Below are positions 19,765-29,057 of a stretch of 64,000 bases of DNA, in pieces. Below the pieces are notes generated by a model that saw nothing but the letters and a program-made list of their open reading frames with translations, did no database searches and was not told the origin of the DNA. Numbering within the stretch: the first letter of the stretch is position 1; each line of letters starts with the position of its first letter. The position numbers and the translations under genes were made by a program. This DNA is from Candidatus Manganitrophus sp. (lineage in GTDB: Bacteria > Nitrospirota > Nitrospiria > SBBL01 > Manganitrophaceae), in assembly GCA_028865235.1 (NCBI GenBank), contig CP114561.1, positions 1,012,001 through 1,076,000 of the forward strand, written 5' to 3'.

Positions 19765-19982
19765 CGAGGCTCCTATAATTCATGCGGCGGATCCGCCCCC
19801 TCCGCCCGGAAAACATCTCTCTTTAATGGTACGAGAAAAATGCGTTTTCGGACAATCCCCTGTACAATGAGCGCATCCTGAGCCTGCGGCTTGTTCGTAT
19901 TCTCCCCCCCGTGCCATAATAAAATGGACTTTGGGTTCCCCTGCTCTTTATGGTAGAGGGAGCAGCCCCTGAGGCTCGGCTT

Positions 19983-20502
19983 ATGGACCTGCACCGAATC
20001 TTCTTCGACAACTGGATGGGGGTCGTCCGCACCCTGATCATCGGCGTTCTCGCCTATGCGGCGCTCGTTCTTCTCCTCCGGATCTCGGGAAAGCGGACCT
20101 TGTCGAAGATGAATGCCTTCGATCTGGTGGTGACCGTCGCTCTCGGATCGACCCTGGCGACGATTCTCCTCTCGAAGAATGTCGCCCTCGTTGAAGGGAT
20201 TCTCGCCTTCGCCCTTCTCATCGGCTTGCAGTATCTCGTCGCTTGGGCTTCGGTTCACTCTCCGTTGGTCCGGCGGATCGTGAAGAGCGAGCCGGCCCTG
20301 CTGTTCTACCGGGGGGAGTTTCTCCGGGAAACGCTGCGGCGGGAGCGGGTGACCGAAGGGGGAGGTGCGCGCGGCGATCCGGGCGGAAGGAATCGCAAAT
20401 CTTTCGGAGGTCGAAGCGGCCGTGCTGGAGACCGACGGCTCTTTCAGCGTCGTCCGAAAACCGGCGCGCGGCGAAGCATCGAGCCTCTCGAATGTGGCCT
20501 GA
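19983..20502 (+). CDS. DUF421 (YetF-family) membrane protein (one frameshift)
   Basis: About 172 residues when one extra G in the run at 20,358-20,362 is removed. Three membrane helices, then the DUF421 signature LLRISGKRTLSKMNAFDLVV and TVALGSTLATILLS. After the shift the soluble end reads EVRAAIRAEGIANLSEVEAA VLETDGSFSVV, a typical YetF domain, with a stop at 20,500-20,502. The start at 19983 is inferred from the first helix. YetF proteins are uncharacterised membrane proteins linked to spore or stress physiology. Confidence 0.88.
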
Positions 20503-20744
20503 CACCGTGGATACGGCAGTAGTCCATGCAGCAGACGCACAACGGCAGTATCAGACGCGGTAAAAGCCGACCCTTTCATAAGAACATCGATCCCTCTTCT
20601 GACCATGAACAATCCCTTTGAGTATTCGACTAAGATCGGCCGCGCTAAAACTTCTTGACACATCCTCTTCAAATATAGACCATCTAGTCATAATGACTTT
20701 TTAACCAAATCAGACTCACTCGATCACAAAAAAGGAGGTCAACG

Positions 20745-20807
20745 ATGAAAAACACCCTGGGAATTCCCGGTAACACCGATATTGGGGAAAAAAATCAGCC
20801 GATGTGA
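20745..20807 (+). CDS. possible 20-residue small protein or leader peptide
   Basis: ATG at 20745 is preceded by a near-perfect AAAGGAGGTC ribosome-binding site five bases upstream, one of the strongest in the window. The frame encodes MKNTLGIPGNTDIGEKNQPM and stops. It lies in the otherwise empty 349-base gap 20,503-20,851, downstream of a TTGACA box (20,655-20,660) and 44 bases before yihY. It could be a leader peptide, a microprotein, or the start of a gene broken by a base error. No family recognised. Confidence 0.4.
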   Translation: MKNTLGIPGNTDIGEKNQPM

Positions 20808-20851
20808 GATGAAACCCCTTTGCGAAAGCGCAAAATTCGGAGAAACCGCTC

Positions 20852-21688
20852 ATGTTTCAGAGTATCGGCTTTGAAAAATTTCAGAGGATCTTAAAAGATT
20901 CGGTCCACCGGTTCTTTTCGATGCACGGGCCGTTTCTTGCTTCGGGGCTTGCTTTTGATTTGTTGCTTAATTTTATTCCATTGCTCTTTCTGATCGTTTC
21001 CACGCTAGGCTACACCCTCGCCGCTTCCGATGAAGCGATCCGCATAGTCCAGTCGTTTTTGCAGGACCGCCTGCCGCCCGGATCGCAATTTTCGGTGATC
21101 GACAATCTCTCTCTGATCGCTTCAAAACGGACCCAATTCGGTCTGATCGGATTTGTTCTATACCTCTTCTTTACGACCGCCACGTTCGGTTCGGTCCGCA
21201 TGGTCTTGAACACCATTTTCGAAATTAAACAACCACGGAGTTTTTTCAGGGGGAAGGGGATCGACCTATTGGTGATGCTGATGGCTTCCGGGTTATTCGT
21301 CTTGATTGCCGGTTTGAGCGCCTTGGTCGCCGTTGTTCGCACCACGAATGGAATTCCTTTGCCCGGTGTGTTTGTCAGCAGAGTGATCGGTCTTCTTTTT
21401 ATGGCGGCTCTCCTGTATCTTCTTTATCGCTTCTGCCCTGCTCAACGAATCGGTCGGCGGGGGCTCTGGACCGCCACGCTCACAGGAGCCATTCTCCTCG
21501 AACTTTCGAAGTGGCTCTTCGGGTGGTATATTTCGGTGGCGCGGGGTTATACGATTCTTTATGGGACGTTGAGCGGGTTTCTCTTCCTCTGCCTTTGGCT
21601 TTACTACGTATCGTTGGTCTTTATTCTCTCCGGCGTCATCGGTTCAAGCGCAGATCGTATTGCGACATCGGATAATTTGGTGAAATAA
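20852..21688 (+). CDS. YihY/BrkB-family inner membrane protein
   Basis: 278 residues with six membrane helices. Typical segments: HGPFLASGLAFDLLLNFIPL LFLIVS near the N-terminus, RTQFGLIGFVLYLFFTTATF, ELSKWLFGWYISVARGYTIL YGTLSG and FLFLCLWLYYVSLVFILSGV. This is the YihY (once misnamed RNase BN/virulence factor BrkB) family. Its transport role is unknown. A GGAG box precedes the ATG at 20852. It sits between the DUF421 and antiporter genes in the ion/envelope block. Confidence 0.93.
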   Translation: MFQSIGFEKFQRILKDSVHRFFSMHGPFLASGLAFDLLLNFIPLLFLIVSTLGYTLAASDEAIRIVQSFLQDRLPPGSQFSVIDNLSLIASKRTQFGLIGFVLYLFFTTATFGSVRMVLNTIFEIKQPRSFFRGKGIDLLVMLMASGLFVLIAGLSALVAVVRTTNGIPLPGVFVSRVIGLLFMAALLYLLYRFCPAQRIGRRGLWTATLTGAILLELSKWLFGWYISVARGYTILYGTLSGFLFLCLWLYYVSLVFILSGVIGSSADRIATSDNLVK

Positions 21689-21854
21689 ACATCTCCACGA
21701 CCCCTTCCGCTTAAAAACGCATCCTCTGAATGGATCGCAGCCTATTATGGGCAGGGCTAAATCGGCCCATTTATGCTAAAATTGCCATTCTTATTTCTTG
21801 CGGGACGGATGGTCTTATGCACGCGATCGATCGCGTGTGTTAAAGCGAGTTCTT

Positions 21855-23749
21855 ATGGATACCGCTCATATCAGCCTCATCATCGCGATCGCGTTGGCGG
21901 CGGGGGTTTTTGCCCAAAGCGTCAGCCGGCATCTGCGGATTCCCGGAATCGTCCTGCTCTTGACGTTCGGGGTTCTTCTGGGGCCGGAGGGGCTTCATTG
22001 GGTGGAACCGCGCGCCCTCGGCACCGGACTTTTCGGAATAGTCGACTTCGCCGTGGCGATCATCCTCTTCGAGGGGGGACTGAATCTGGAATTTTCCCGG
22101 CTTCGCCGGGAAGAGCTGCCGATCCGAAGGCTCATCACATGGGGAGCCCTCGTCAGCCTGATCGGCGGAACGGTCGCCGTGAAAGCCTTCCTCGGATGGT
22201 CCTGGGAGCTGGCCTTTTTATTCGGGAGCCTCGTCGTCGTCACCGGCCCGACCGTCGTCACCCCGTTGGTGCGCGACATGCGCCTTCGGCCGAAGATCAA
22301 AACCGTATTGGAGGCAGAGGGGGTCCTGATCGACCCGATCGGGGTGATCCTGGCCGTGCTGGTATTCGATATCGTCATTGCTCCGGAGGCGCAAACCGTC
22401 GTGAGCGGGTTGGCGCACAGTGTCCTCCGCCTCGGCTTCGGAATCCTTTCCGGGATCGCCGGAGGATTCCTGATCGGCCGACTGCTCCGCTTCAAACGCG
22501 TGGTGCCGCGCGGGCATGAGAACATTTTCACCCTCGCCTCCGCCGTCCTGATCTTTCACGGATGCGACCATATCGTCCCTCACAGCGGCATTCTCGCCGT
22601 TACCGTCGCCGGGGTCGTCGTCGGGAATTCACAAACCCCGGTCGATCGAGACCTGCGCGAGTTTAAGGATCAACTGACGGTCCTCTTGGTAGGGCTCCTC
22701 TTCATTCTTCTCTCGGCGGATGTCGGTCTGGAAGAGGTGCGCAGTCTCGGCTGGCAAGGTCTCGGCGTTCTGGGAGCCCTTATTTTTGTCGTCCGCCCGC
22801 TGGGAGTTTGGTTTTCAACAAGGACCGCCGATCTCTCCCTACAGGAGAAATGCTTTATCTCGTGGGTCGCGCCTCGCGGTATTGTCGCAGCGGCCCTGGC
22901 AACCCTCACCGCCGCCACGATGGAGAGCAATCAAATGCCGGGGGGACAGCGCTGCGGGCGCTTGTCTTCTTAACCATCGCCGGCACGGTGTTCCTGGCCG
23001 GTTTTACCGCCCGCCCGGTGGCGACGCTCCTCGGTCTGAGGCTACCCGGAAGGGATCGTGTTGCGATCCTGGGCGCCCACGGTTTAGGACTGGTTCTCGG
23101 CACGGAGCTTCGAAACGCGGGGCTGCAAGTCGTTTTTCTCGACACCGATCCAAAATTCTGCCGCCAGGCCGAGGAAGCAGGATTTCCTGTTGTATTCGGG
23201 AATGCACTGGAGGAGCGAACACTCCTCCGCGCCCAATTCGAGCTGGTCGGCGCCGCCATCGGGGTCACCTCGAACGAACACCTCAACAGCATGTTTGTCG
23301 GGCAAGCCAAAGCGTTCTTCGAGGTCCCCAAGGGATATGTCGCCGTGGACGCGCTGGACGGGGAAAAAATACCGGAGTACGTTCAGCGCCAAGGAGCCGA
23401 GGTCCTTTTTGACGGCGCCCACGAAACGGAGCGTTGGGACGTCCGATTCCGACATAAGGAATTGGAGGTCGAACATTTTACGTATCAGCCTCAAAAAGAT
23501 GAAAAAGGAAAAGCGATAGACGGCGAGCGAAAAATCATTCCATCCAAAAGTGGAGACCGTTTTGTCATCCTGTGCACCCGCCGCGGCGAGCGGATCGTAC
23601 CGATGTCTCTTTCCTACTCGCCGCGTGAGGGAGATATCGCTTCAATCGCGCTCTATCTCCCGGAACGCGATGCGGCACTCCGCTTACTGGGCGAGTTGGG
23701 ATGGCACCAGATCGGCGCCAAAGCCGAGATGACCGCATCGACAGTATAA
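21855..23749 (+). CDS. cation/H+ antiporter with C-terminal NAD-binding (RCK-like) domain (one frameshift)
   Basis: About 631 residues after restoring one G in the run at 22,940-22,945. Residues 1-390 form a 12-13-helix CPA-type antiporter: FAVAIILFEGGLNLEFSRLR, LVVVTGPTVVTPLVRDMRLR, EAEGVLIDPIGVILAVLVFD (ion-binding Asp), WVAPRGIVAAALATL. Then a Rossmann domain DRVAILGAHGLGLVLGTELR NAGLQVVFLDTDP with the usual hydrophobic-strand pattern. This fits NhaP/KefB-like Na+(K+)/H+ antiporters gated by nucleotide. The start at 21855 is chosen because the first helix follows at once. Cytoplasmic pH and sodium homeostasis is the likely role. Confidence 0.92.
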
Positions 23750-23946
23750 TTTTCGAATTCCTCCCTTTGATTTTTCGACCCCGACCTTCGACGATCTGAA
23801 ACTTATTCGCAAAACCAACGCATCGGCAGCGACGGCCTACCCAATCGATGCGCCGCCTAGGTCCCGCCTTGAGCCTCCCCCAAACAATGTTCTATAGTGA
23901 AAGAGATGCTTCACACGGAGCGAAGTGGAATAAATAGGAGAGTGGT

Positions 23947-24966
23947 TTGGAAAATTTTATCAGATTGGTGGGGCCCAACCGGGCGGTGGAAATATTCGGG
24001 GTAAAGCTCGTCGGCGTCAACGCGGAGAACGCCAAGAAGCTTCTCTTCTCCCTCCTCTTCATCGCCCTGATCGTTCTGATGGTCCGCAGCTTCACGATAC
24101 TTGCGCGCTGGTGGCTGCATGGGCGGGGCAAAGAACAGGTTGAGTTTTGGGCGCGCCAGGGAATCCGCCTCGCCGCGGCGGTGATCCTGATTCTGGGGCT
24201 CGCCTCGATCTGGTTCGACGATCCGGGCCGGCTCGCCACCGGCCTGGGGTTGATCACCGCGGCGCTCGCCTTCGCGCTGCAGAAGGTCGTCACCGCCATT
24301 GCCGGCTACTTCGTCATCTTGCGGGGGAAGGTCTTCAACGTCGGCGACCGGATTCGAATGGGAGGGGTCCGGGGAGACGTGCTGGGGTTGACCTTTACCC
24401 AGACGACGATCATGGAGATGGGCCAGCCGCCGCCGGTGCAGGGGGACGAGCCGGCGATGTGGGTCCAGAGCCGGCAGTATACGGGAAGGGTCGTCACCGT
24501 CAGCAACGCCAAGATCTTTGAAGAGCCGGTCTTCAACTATACTCGCGACTTCCCTTTTCTTTGGGAGGAGATGGTCGTGCCGATCACCTACGACGCCGAC
24601 CGGGCCCGCGCCGAACGGATCTTGCTCGACGCTGCGGAGCGCCACACCGTTTCGATCGGCGAGATGGGACGGGAAGCGCTGGAGGAGATGAAGCGGCGCT
24701 ACTTTATGAAGTCGGCCGACATGCGACCGAAGGTCTATTTTCGCCTGACCGACAACTGGCTGGAGATGACGGTCCGGTTCATCGCCAGGGATTACGGCGT
24801 CCGGGAATTGAAGGATGCGATGAGCCGCGACATTCTCAAGGCCTTCGATGAAGCCCGGATCGGCGTCGCCTCCGCCACGTTCGAGATCGTCGGCCTGCCG
24901 CCGCTTCGCATTCAGCAGCTTCCCAGGCGCGCCGAAGAAACGCCGGGGAAGAAAGAGGCGGCCTGA
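23947..24966 (+). CDS. MscS-like mechanosensitive channel protein
   Basis: 339 residues. TTG start at 23947 after GGAGAG. Two or three N-terminal helices lead to the pore helix region LATGLGLITAALAFALQKVV, then the MscS beta domain VFNVGDRIRMGGVRGDVLGL TFTQTTIMEM and the second motif VTVSNAKIFEEPVFNYTRDF (NS/N-type). The middle TM3 glycine/alanine packing of MscS is recognisable. Such channels open under membrane tension in hypoosmotic shock. An insertion (QPPPVQGDEPAMWVQSRQY) within the beta domain is unusual. It belongs to the ion/envelope block. Confidence 0.92.
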   Translation: MENFIRLVGPNRAVEIFGVKLVGVNAENAKKLLFSLLFIALIVLMVRSFTILARWWLHGRGKEQVEFWARQGIRLAAAVILILGLASIWFDDPGRLATGLGLITAALAFALQKVVTAIAGYFVILRGKVFNVGDRIRMGGVRGDVLGLTFTQTTIMEMGQPPPVQGDEPAMWVQSRQYTGRVVTVSNAKIFEEPVFNYTRDFPFLWEEMVVPITYDADRARAERILLDAAERHTVSIGEMGREALEEMKRRYFMKSADMRPKVYFRLTDNWLEMTVRFIARDYGVRELKDAMSRDILKAFDEARIGVASATFEIVGLPPLRIQQLPRRAEETPGKKEAA

Positions 24967-25020
24967 AACGCTCGAGCAGACAGACAAGAACAACACAACG
25001 AGCAAATCAAGACTGGCGCT

Positions 25021-25493
25021 TTACCCCTGAACGACGATCTCATTTTCGATCGGCAGGTCCCCTCCGCCCGGACGGCGACCTCGGTTGCCTTTTCCTTCTG
25101 CTCCTCCCGCTCGACCTTCCCTTTCAGGATGATCTTTCCTTCGTCGATCTCCACCCGGACCCTCTCTTGATCGAGCATCGGCTCCGCGGCGATGAAGGCC
25201 TGGATCTTCGTCTCCAGCGCCGCCTCACGGGCCACTTTCAGCGCGGGCTGCGGCGATTCAGGCCGCAGACATCCCGCCGGGAGGAACAGAAGGAGAAATA
25301 GCACTGAGATCGACAGGCCGCCGTTGAACTCTCTTATGGCGGCGGGCCGGTGGTACTCTTTTTTCCCATCAACACTTGAACGAGCCAGTAGAACGGCGGC
25401 CAGGATCAAGAGAAGATGAATGATCCCCCCGGTGAAGTTCAAAGTGAAACCAAGCGCCCAAAGGGCAAGCAGAATCAATATCGGCCAAAGCAT
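25021..25493 (-). CDS. DUF5670-like helix pair fused in frame to a BON-domain lipoprotein (one frameshift)
   Basis: One reading frame contains two parts. Residues 1-45 (MLWPILILLALWALGFTLNF TGGIIHLLLILAAVLL) match the small DUF5670/Lmo0937-type membrane protein. From residue about 60 there is a second hydrophobic segment, ISVLFLLLFLPAGC, with a lipobox LPAGC, then a BON domain (LDQERVRVEIDEGKIILKGK VEREEQKEKATEVA). A missing G near 25,065 hides a normal end (DLPIENEIVVQG) with stop at 25,021-25,023. BON domains bind membranes. Either a real fusion or two genes joined by another small indel near 25,350. Confidence 0.65.
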
Positions 25494-25693
25494 CGGTCTC
25501 CTTCCGTCATTTCTCTAGTGACATGGATCGGTCGTACATTGCTAAAAACGTCGACCTTACTTTGAGTGTAAAAACATTGCGATCTCCCGGGTCAACTCTG
25601 TCGAATGGACATTACCTCAGTTGCTGATCGTCCACACATTGTTCCGGAGGCTCAAGGTAACGTTATACCCCATTCGGAGGATTGCTCCCCCTT

Positions 25694-25807
25694 TTGGAGA
25701 CCCACGGGAAAAAAGGGCTGACGCATCTTCTTCTGGGAAGCGTCACCGAGCGGGTGACGCGGGAAGCGCCTTGCCCGGTCCTGATTGTTCGCGAAAAGAA
25801 GGGGTAG
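25694..25807 (+). pseudogene. C-terminal remnant of a universal stress protein
   Basis: A 38-codon stretch encodes LETHGKKGLTHLLLGSVTER VTREAPCPVLIVREKKG and a stop. This is the C-terminal ATP-binding end of UspA-family proteins (G-x-x-G-x(9)-G-S/T motif: GKKGLTHLLLGSVTERV). The remaining 100 residues upstream are not found in any frame. It occupies part of the 524-base gap 25,494-26,017, in which I see no other gene. Evidence of a deletion or decayed gene. Confidence 0.8.
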
Positions 25808-26017
25808 GTCCCTCCGGAAATAAAAAAGCGACATCCCCCTCTCTCCCGTCTCAAATAAAATAAAACAGCCCGCTCCGAGTCCGATTATTAAACTCCTCCC
25901 TGGAGAACGCTTCAGGAATTCTCTTGTCTTTCTCTTTCCCCACCTGCTATAAACACCTGTTAAAATCGGCAGCCAACAAGATGCGACTCAACCGCTTTGT
26001 GATGAAGGAACACCGCG

Positions 26018-26446
26018 ATGCATGACAGAACCCCTAAAGAAATTCTCCGGCGCGCCCTGGAAGAGATTTTTAATTTGGGCAAATTGGAGGTTGCAGATGA
26101 GTGGATCGATCCCGGCTACATTAATCACGATGCCAGCCCCGGTCAAATCGGAGGCCCCGACGGGGTGAAGCATGTGGCGCGTCTTTATCGGAGCGCTTTC
26201 CCTGATCTTCATCTGTCCGTGGAGCGGATGATTGCGGAGGGGGACTGGGTCACCGTGCACGTCCGCGAGCAAGGAACCCACCGGGGCGTCTTTCAAGGGA
26301 TCGCACCGACTGGACATCACGTGATCTGGACGTGGATCGGGATTTATCGGATTGCCGGGGGGAGACTCATCGAGCGATGGGGCCGCATTGATACGCAGGA
26401 ACTCTACGAGCAGCTCGGATACCGCTTGAAAAAAGAAGGCGAATAA
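26018..26446 (+). CDS. SnoaL-like/ester cyclase family protein
   Basis: 142 residues with the cone-shaped alpha+beta SnoaL fold: KEILRRALEEIFNLGKLEVA DEWIDPGYINHDAS, then GPDGVKHVARLYRSAFPDLH LSVERMIAEGDWVTVHVREQ GTHRG and the end GGRLIERWGRIDTQELYEQL. The H of YINHD and D/W positions match 'ester cyclase' annotated proteins. Most such proteins have no tested function; some are polyketide cyclases or isomerases. AAGGA precedes the ATG. Confidence 0.85.
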   Translation: MHDRTPKEILRRALEEIFNLGKLEVADEWIDPGYINHDASPGQIGGPDGVKHVARLYRSAFPDLHLSVERMIAEGDWVTVHVREQGTHRGVFQGIAPTGHHVIWTWIGIYRIAGGRLIERWGRIDTQELYEQLGYRLKKEGE

Positions 26447-26495
26447 AGGCGAGCGACCGCCTGAAGATCACCCGCCTCTCCCGACCGGATCAGGC

Positions 26496-26888
26496 TCAGG
26501 AAGCCGGCGTCTTTTTCAGCAGCTTCAAATAATTTCTCCATCCGCCGAAATGGGTAATCTCCGGATAGAGCGGCGCCTTGTCCGCTTCGCACAACATCCC
26601 CCGGACCTTTTCTCCGGTGGACAATTTGACCTCCCCGAGATAGAGATGCGGGGGCTCGCCGTCCAGAATCGCTTGCAATCGATCCGGAGGAACTTCATAG
26701 AGTTCGCCCGGCACGGAGATCGCCCCGGCCACCTGACCGACGTGAATCATGCCGGGATAAGTATCCCCTCCGAGCGAAAAGAGCCGGTACTCCACCGCGG
26801 TTTGCGCTTCCCTTAAAAAAGTGGTCCCGGCCAGGTTTCCGTGCAGCGGCTCTCCCCGCATGACAGACCCGTTGAAGAAAATAACCAT
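26496..26888 (-). CDS. gamma-glutamylcyclotransferase-like (AIG2/YtfP) protein
   Basis: 130 residues; AAGGAG upstream selects the ATG at 26,888. Begins MVIFFNGSVMRGEPLHGNLA, the BtrG-like pattern in which the usual YGTL/YGSL is replaced by FNGSVMRG. Then FLREAQTAVEYRLFSLGGDT YPGMI and VPGELYEVPPDRLQAILDGE PPHLYLGEV, typical of this fold. The catalytic Glu lies in the 'DGEP' region. Substrate unknown. The gene is monocistronic and followed by a porin on the same strand with a palindrome between. Confidence 0.78.
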   Translation of the reverse strand: MVIFFNGSVMRGEPLHGNLAGTTFLREAQTAVEYRLFSLGGDTYPGMIHVGQVAGAISVPGELYEVPPDRLQAILDGEPPHLYLGEVKLSTGEKVRGMLCEADKAPLYPEITHFGGWRNYLKLLKKTPAS

Positions 26889-26920
26889 CCCGATCCGCTC
26901 CTTCCTTTTAAAAAGGTGCA

Positions 26921-26952
26921 TTGTAGGGGCGTATTGCAATACGCCCCTACAA
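26921..26952. repeat. perfect 32-bp palindrome (GTAGGGGCG family)
   Basis: An exact inverted repeat, arm TTGTAGGGGCGTATTG, in the 79-base gap between the porin and the cyclotransferase gene. Similar GTAGGGG...CCCCTAC elements lie at 49,771-49,800 and 62,081-62,103. GTAGGGGCG...CGCCCCTAC palindromes are common dispersed intergenic repeats in many bacterial genomes. A strong hairpin in RNA of either strand, without a U run. Confidence 0.85.
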
Positions 26953-26967
26953 GAATTCGATGTGCCA

Positions 26968-28257
26968 TCAAAAGAACGCCACCATCCGGAAAGCCGGGAT
27001 GTAAAGCGTATTTTGATCGACTGCGCCCGGATTGACCACCACCGTCAGGTGCGGGCTGACCTCGAAGTTGGGAGCCCATTGATGCCGCCAGAAAATCTCA
27101 AACCAATGCTCATGCTCGGGGACGTCTCCGGTAGGAAAGAAGCCGGTCGCCACATTAGAGAAGGTGGCCACCCGATTGTAACCAAAGGCAACATAATCCT
27201 TTGCCACAAACGGAACAATATCCGAATACCACCCGATCCCGACCGTGACAACCTCCTGATTCCCTGTCACCGCAAAGTTGACGGGCGCCTCCTCAGCGAT
27301 CTGATACTGGGCAAAGGTGATCAGGTTGCCGGGGAGAAACTGATCTGCAAAAAAAGCATACGACTTCCCGATCTTATCCTCCACCGCTCCGTTTCTGACC
27401 CCGCCGACCGCAATTCCATAATGCCCCTGATGGCCGAAAAGCTTGGGGGCGACCACGAGCTGGGCATAAACAGAGTTGAAGTCGCTGGAACATCCCTCGG
27501 GGGGAGCGGTCGGACAGGGAACGCGGGCCCCCAGGAAGAGGCGCTGGTTCGATCGGCCCGTCTTAATGACGTTTCCGACTTCCGTGGTGAAAAACCCGGT
27601 TTCCACCACCACCGGAAGGGTCGGGAGCTGATAACGCCCGGAGATACCGAAAACGGTCGAGGCGACGGCGACCAGATCGGCGGTAAAGACGTCGGTGATA
27701 CAGAACCCGCAGCTGATGAATCCTTTTTCCTCATAGAGAATACCGTTGTTATTGCCGATTCCGACATCGCCGAACTCGTTCACCGGGAAGTGGTCGAACT
27801 GATCCATCAATCCGACCGAGAATTCCAGCTTTCCGGTCCGTTTCGTATCCCGGAGGGGGTTGAAATAGAAATGAGCCTTCTGGAAGTGGAGGGTCGGCCG
27901 GTTGCCGATGTTGTTCGGATCGGCGTCGTTCCCGATGGTGTTGACCACCCCTTGCGTAAACATCGTATCGCCCAAAAAGAGGGAACCGTCGGCCCCTTCG
28001 AGGGATAAGATAAGCGCCACTTCATCGGGGACGATCTGCGCCGTCGCTTTCAAACGTCCCCGGTAGGAGACGAGCAGTTGCTGGTCTTCACCCCCCATGA
28101 TTCCAAGTTGGGGCGCCATGATAAACGAACCGCTGAAGGCAAGGCGGTCCGCCGGGTCGGCCCCGGCGATCGAAATATGCAACAGCACCCATCCCAGGGC
28201 CAGCAAAAAAACATATTTTAGATGCATGCAATGAAAGCGGCGGCGCGATTTGGACAT
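26968..28257 (-). CDS. outer-membrane carbohydrate-selective porin-like protein
   Basis: About 429 residues. The start at 28,257 (MSKSRRRFHCMHLKYVFLLA) gives a signal peptide cleaved near HISIAGADP. The mature protein alternates hydrophobic and polar residues as in a 16- to 18-strand beta barrel, for example LEFSVGLMDQFDHFPVNEFG, HYGIAVGGVRNGAVED and HWFEIFWRHQWAPNFEVSPH LTVV. It ends in a strand finishing with phenylalanine (PAFRMVAFF), the outer-membrane insertion signal. Best matched by OprB-like carbohydrate porins. Two cysteine pairs (ISCGFC, CPTAPPEGC) are unusual for such barrels. Confidence 0.8.
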   Translation of the reverse strand: MSKSRRRFHCMHLKYVFLLALGWVLLHISIAGADPADRLAFSGSFIMAPQLGIMGGEDQQLLVSYRGRLKATAQIVPDEVALILSLEGADGSLFLGDTMFTQGVVNTIGNDADPNNIGNRPTLHFQKAHFYFNPLRDTKRTGKLEFSVGLMDQFDHFPVNEFGDVGIGNNNGILYEEKGFISCGFCITDVFTADLVAVASTVFGISGRYQLPTLPVVVETGFFTTEVGNVIKTGRSNQRLFLGARVPCPTAPPEGCSSDFNSVYAQLVVAPKLFGHQGHYGIAVGGVRNGAVEDKIGKSYAFFADQFLPGNLITFAQYQIAEEAPVNFAVTGNQEVVTVGIGWYSDIVPFVAKDYVAFGYNRVATFSNVATGFFPTGDVPEHEHWFEIFWRHQWAPNFEVSPHLTVVVNPGAVDQNTLYIPAFRMVAFF

Positions 28258-28363
28258 AAAAATTCCCCCCTTTTTTGGTTTTTTGTTCAATAAGGCAGAG
28301 GACGGTCCTCTGACCTTCTTCCGTGTTAAAGCAAGCGATCTGAGTGAAAAAGAGAAGGATGGA

Positions 28364-29057
28364 TCACGTCAGAAACGGACGGAGCGCGGCAAGAAGTTTC
28401 TCCGAGTTGGAAACTGCGCCGAAGACCCCCCCCTGCATTTGAACCATCTTCAGCGCCGCCCGATAATTTCCAAGGTCGGTCGCCCCTGTGCAGTCTTCCA
28501 GCAGAAGGCATTCGTAGCCGCGATCGTTGGCTTCGCGCATCGTTGTGTGGACGCAGACATCGGTCGTGATGCCGGTCAAAACAAGGTGGGTGATCCCCCT
28601 GTTTCGTAAGATGAGATCCAGATCGGTTGCATAGAAAGATCCCTTGCCTGGTTTATCGACGACGATTTCGCCGGGAAGCGGGCGCAGCTCTTCGATAATG
28701 TCCCAACCCGGCTCCCCCTCACCAGGATCTTTCCACACGGTCCGGGATCGCCGATGCCGGCACCGATCCTTCGGCTTCGCCACCGTTTGTTCTCGGGAAG
28801 ATCGGAAAGATCGGGCTTGTGTCCCTCCCGGGTATGGAGGATGGTCCATCCCGGAATCTGTCGGACGGCTTCGAGAAGGCTCATAATTGGTTTGATCGGC
28901 GCGCGGGTGAGGGAAACATCATAGCCCATTTTATCGACATACCCCCCTTTCCACAGAAGTCATGTTGCATATCGATGATCATCAGGGCAGTCTTCTCCGG
29001 AACAATCGCTCCATCGTACGGCCACTGATACGGCTCCGCGTCCACCATCATCCCCAT
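28364..29057 (-). CDS. isochorismatase-family cysteine hydrolase, copy 1 (two frameshifts)
   Basis: 231 residues after restoring one base in each of two C-runs (28,942-28,947 and 28,714-28,718). The start [15 protein letters not shown] overlaps the copy 2 stop by ten bases, so translation is coupled. Catalytic triad of the superfamily: Asp in MIIDMQHDF, Lys in [10 protein letters not shown] and Cys in [19 protein letters not shown]. Members hydrolyse amides such as nicotinamide, biuret, ureidoacrylate and related nitrogen compounds. The position behind a BMP-type importer suggests a nucleobase- or ureide-derived amide. Confidence 0.85.

Noticed and set aside
26821..28008. A 395-codon plus-strand frame
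   Set aside because: Opposite the porin gene, no ribosome-binding site, and no family; the porin frame has a signal peptide and C-terminal phenylalanine.
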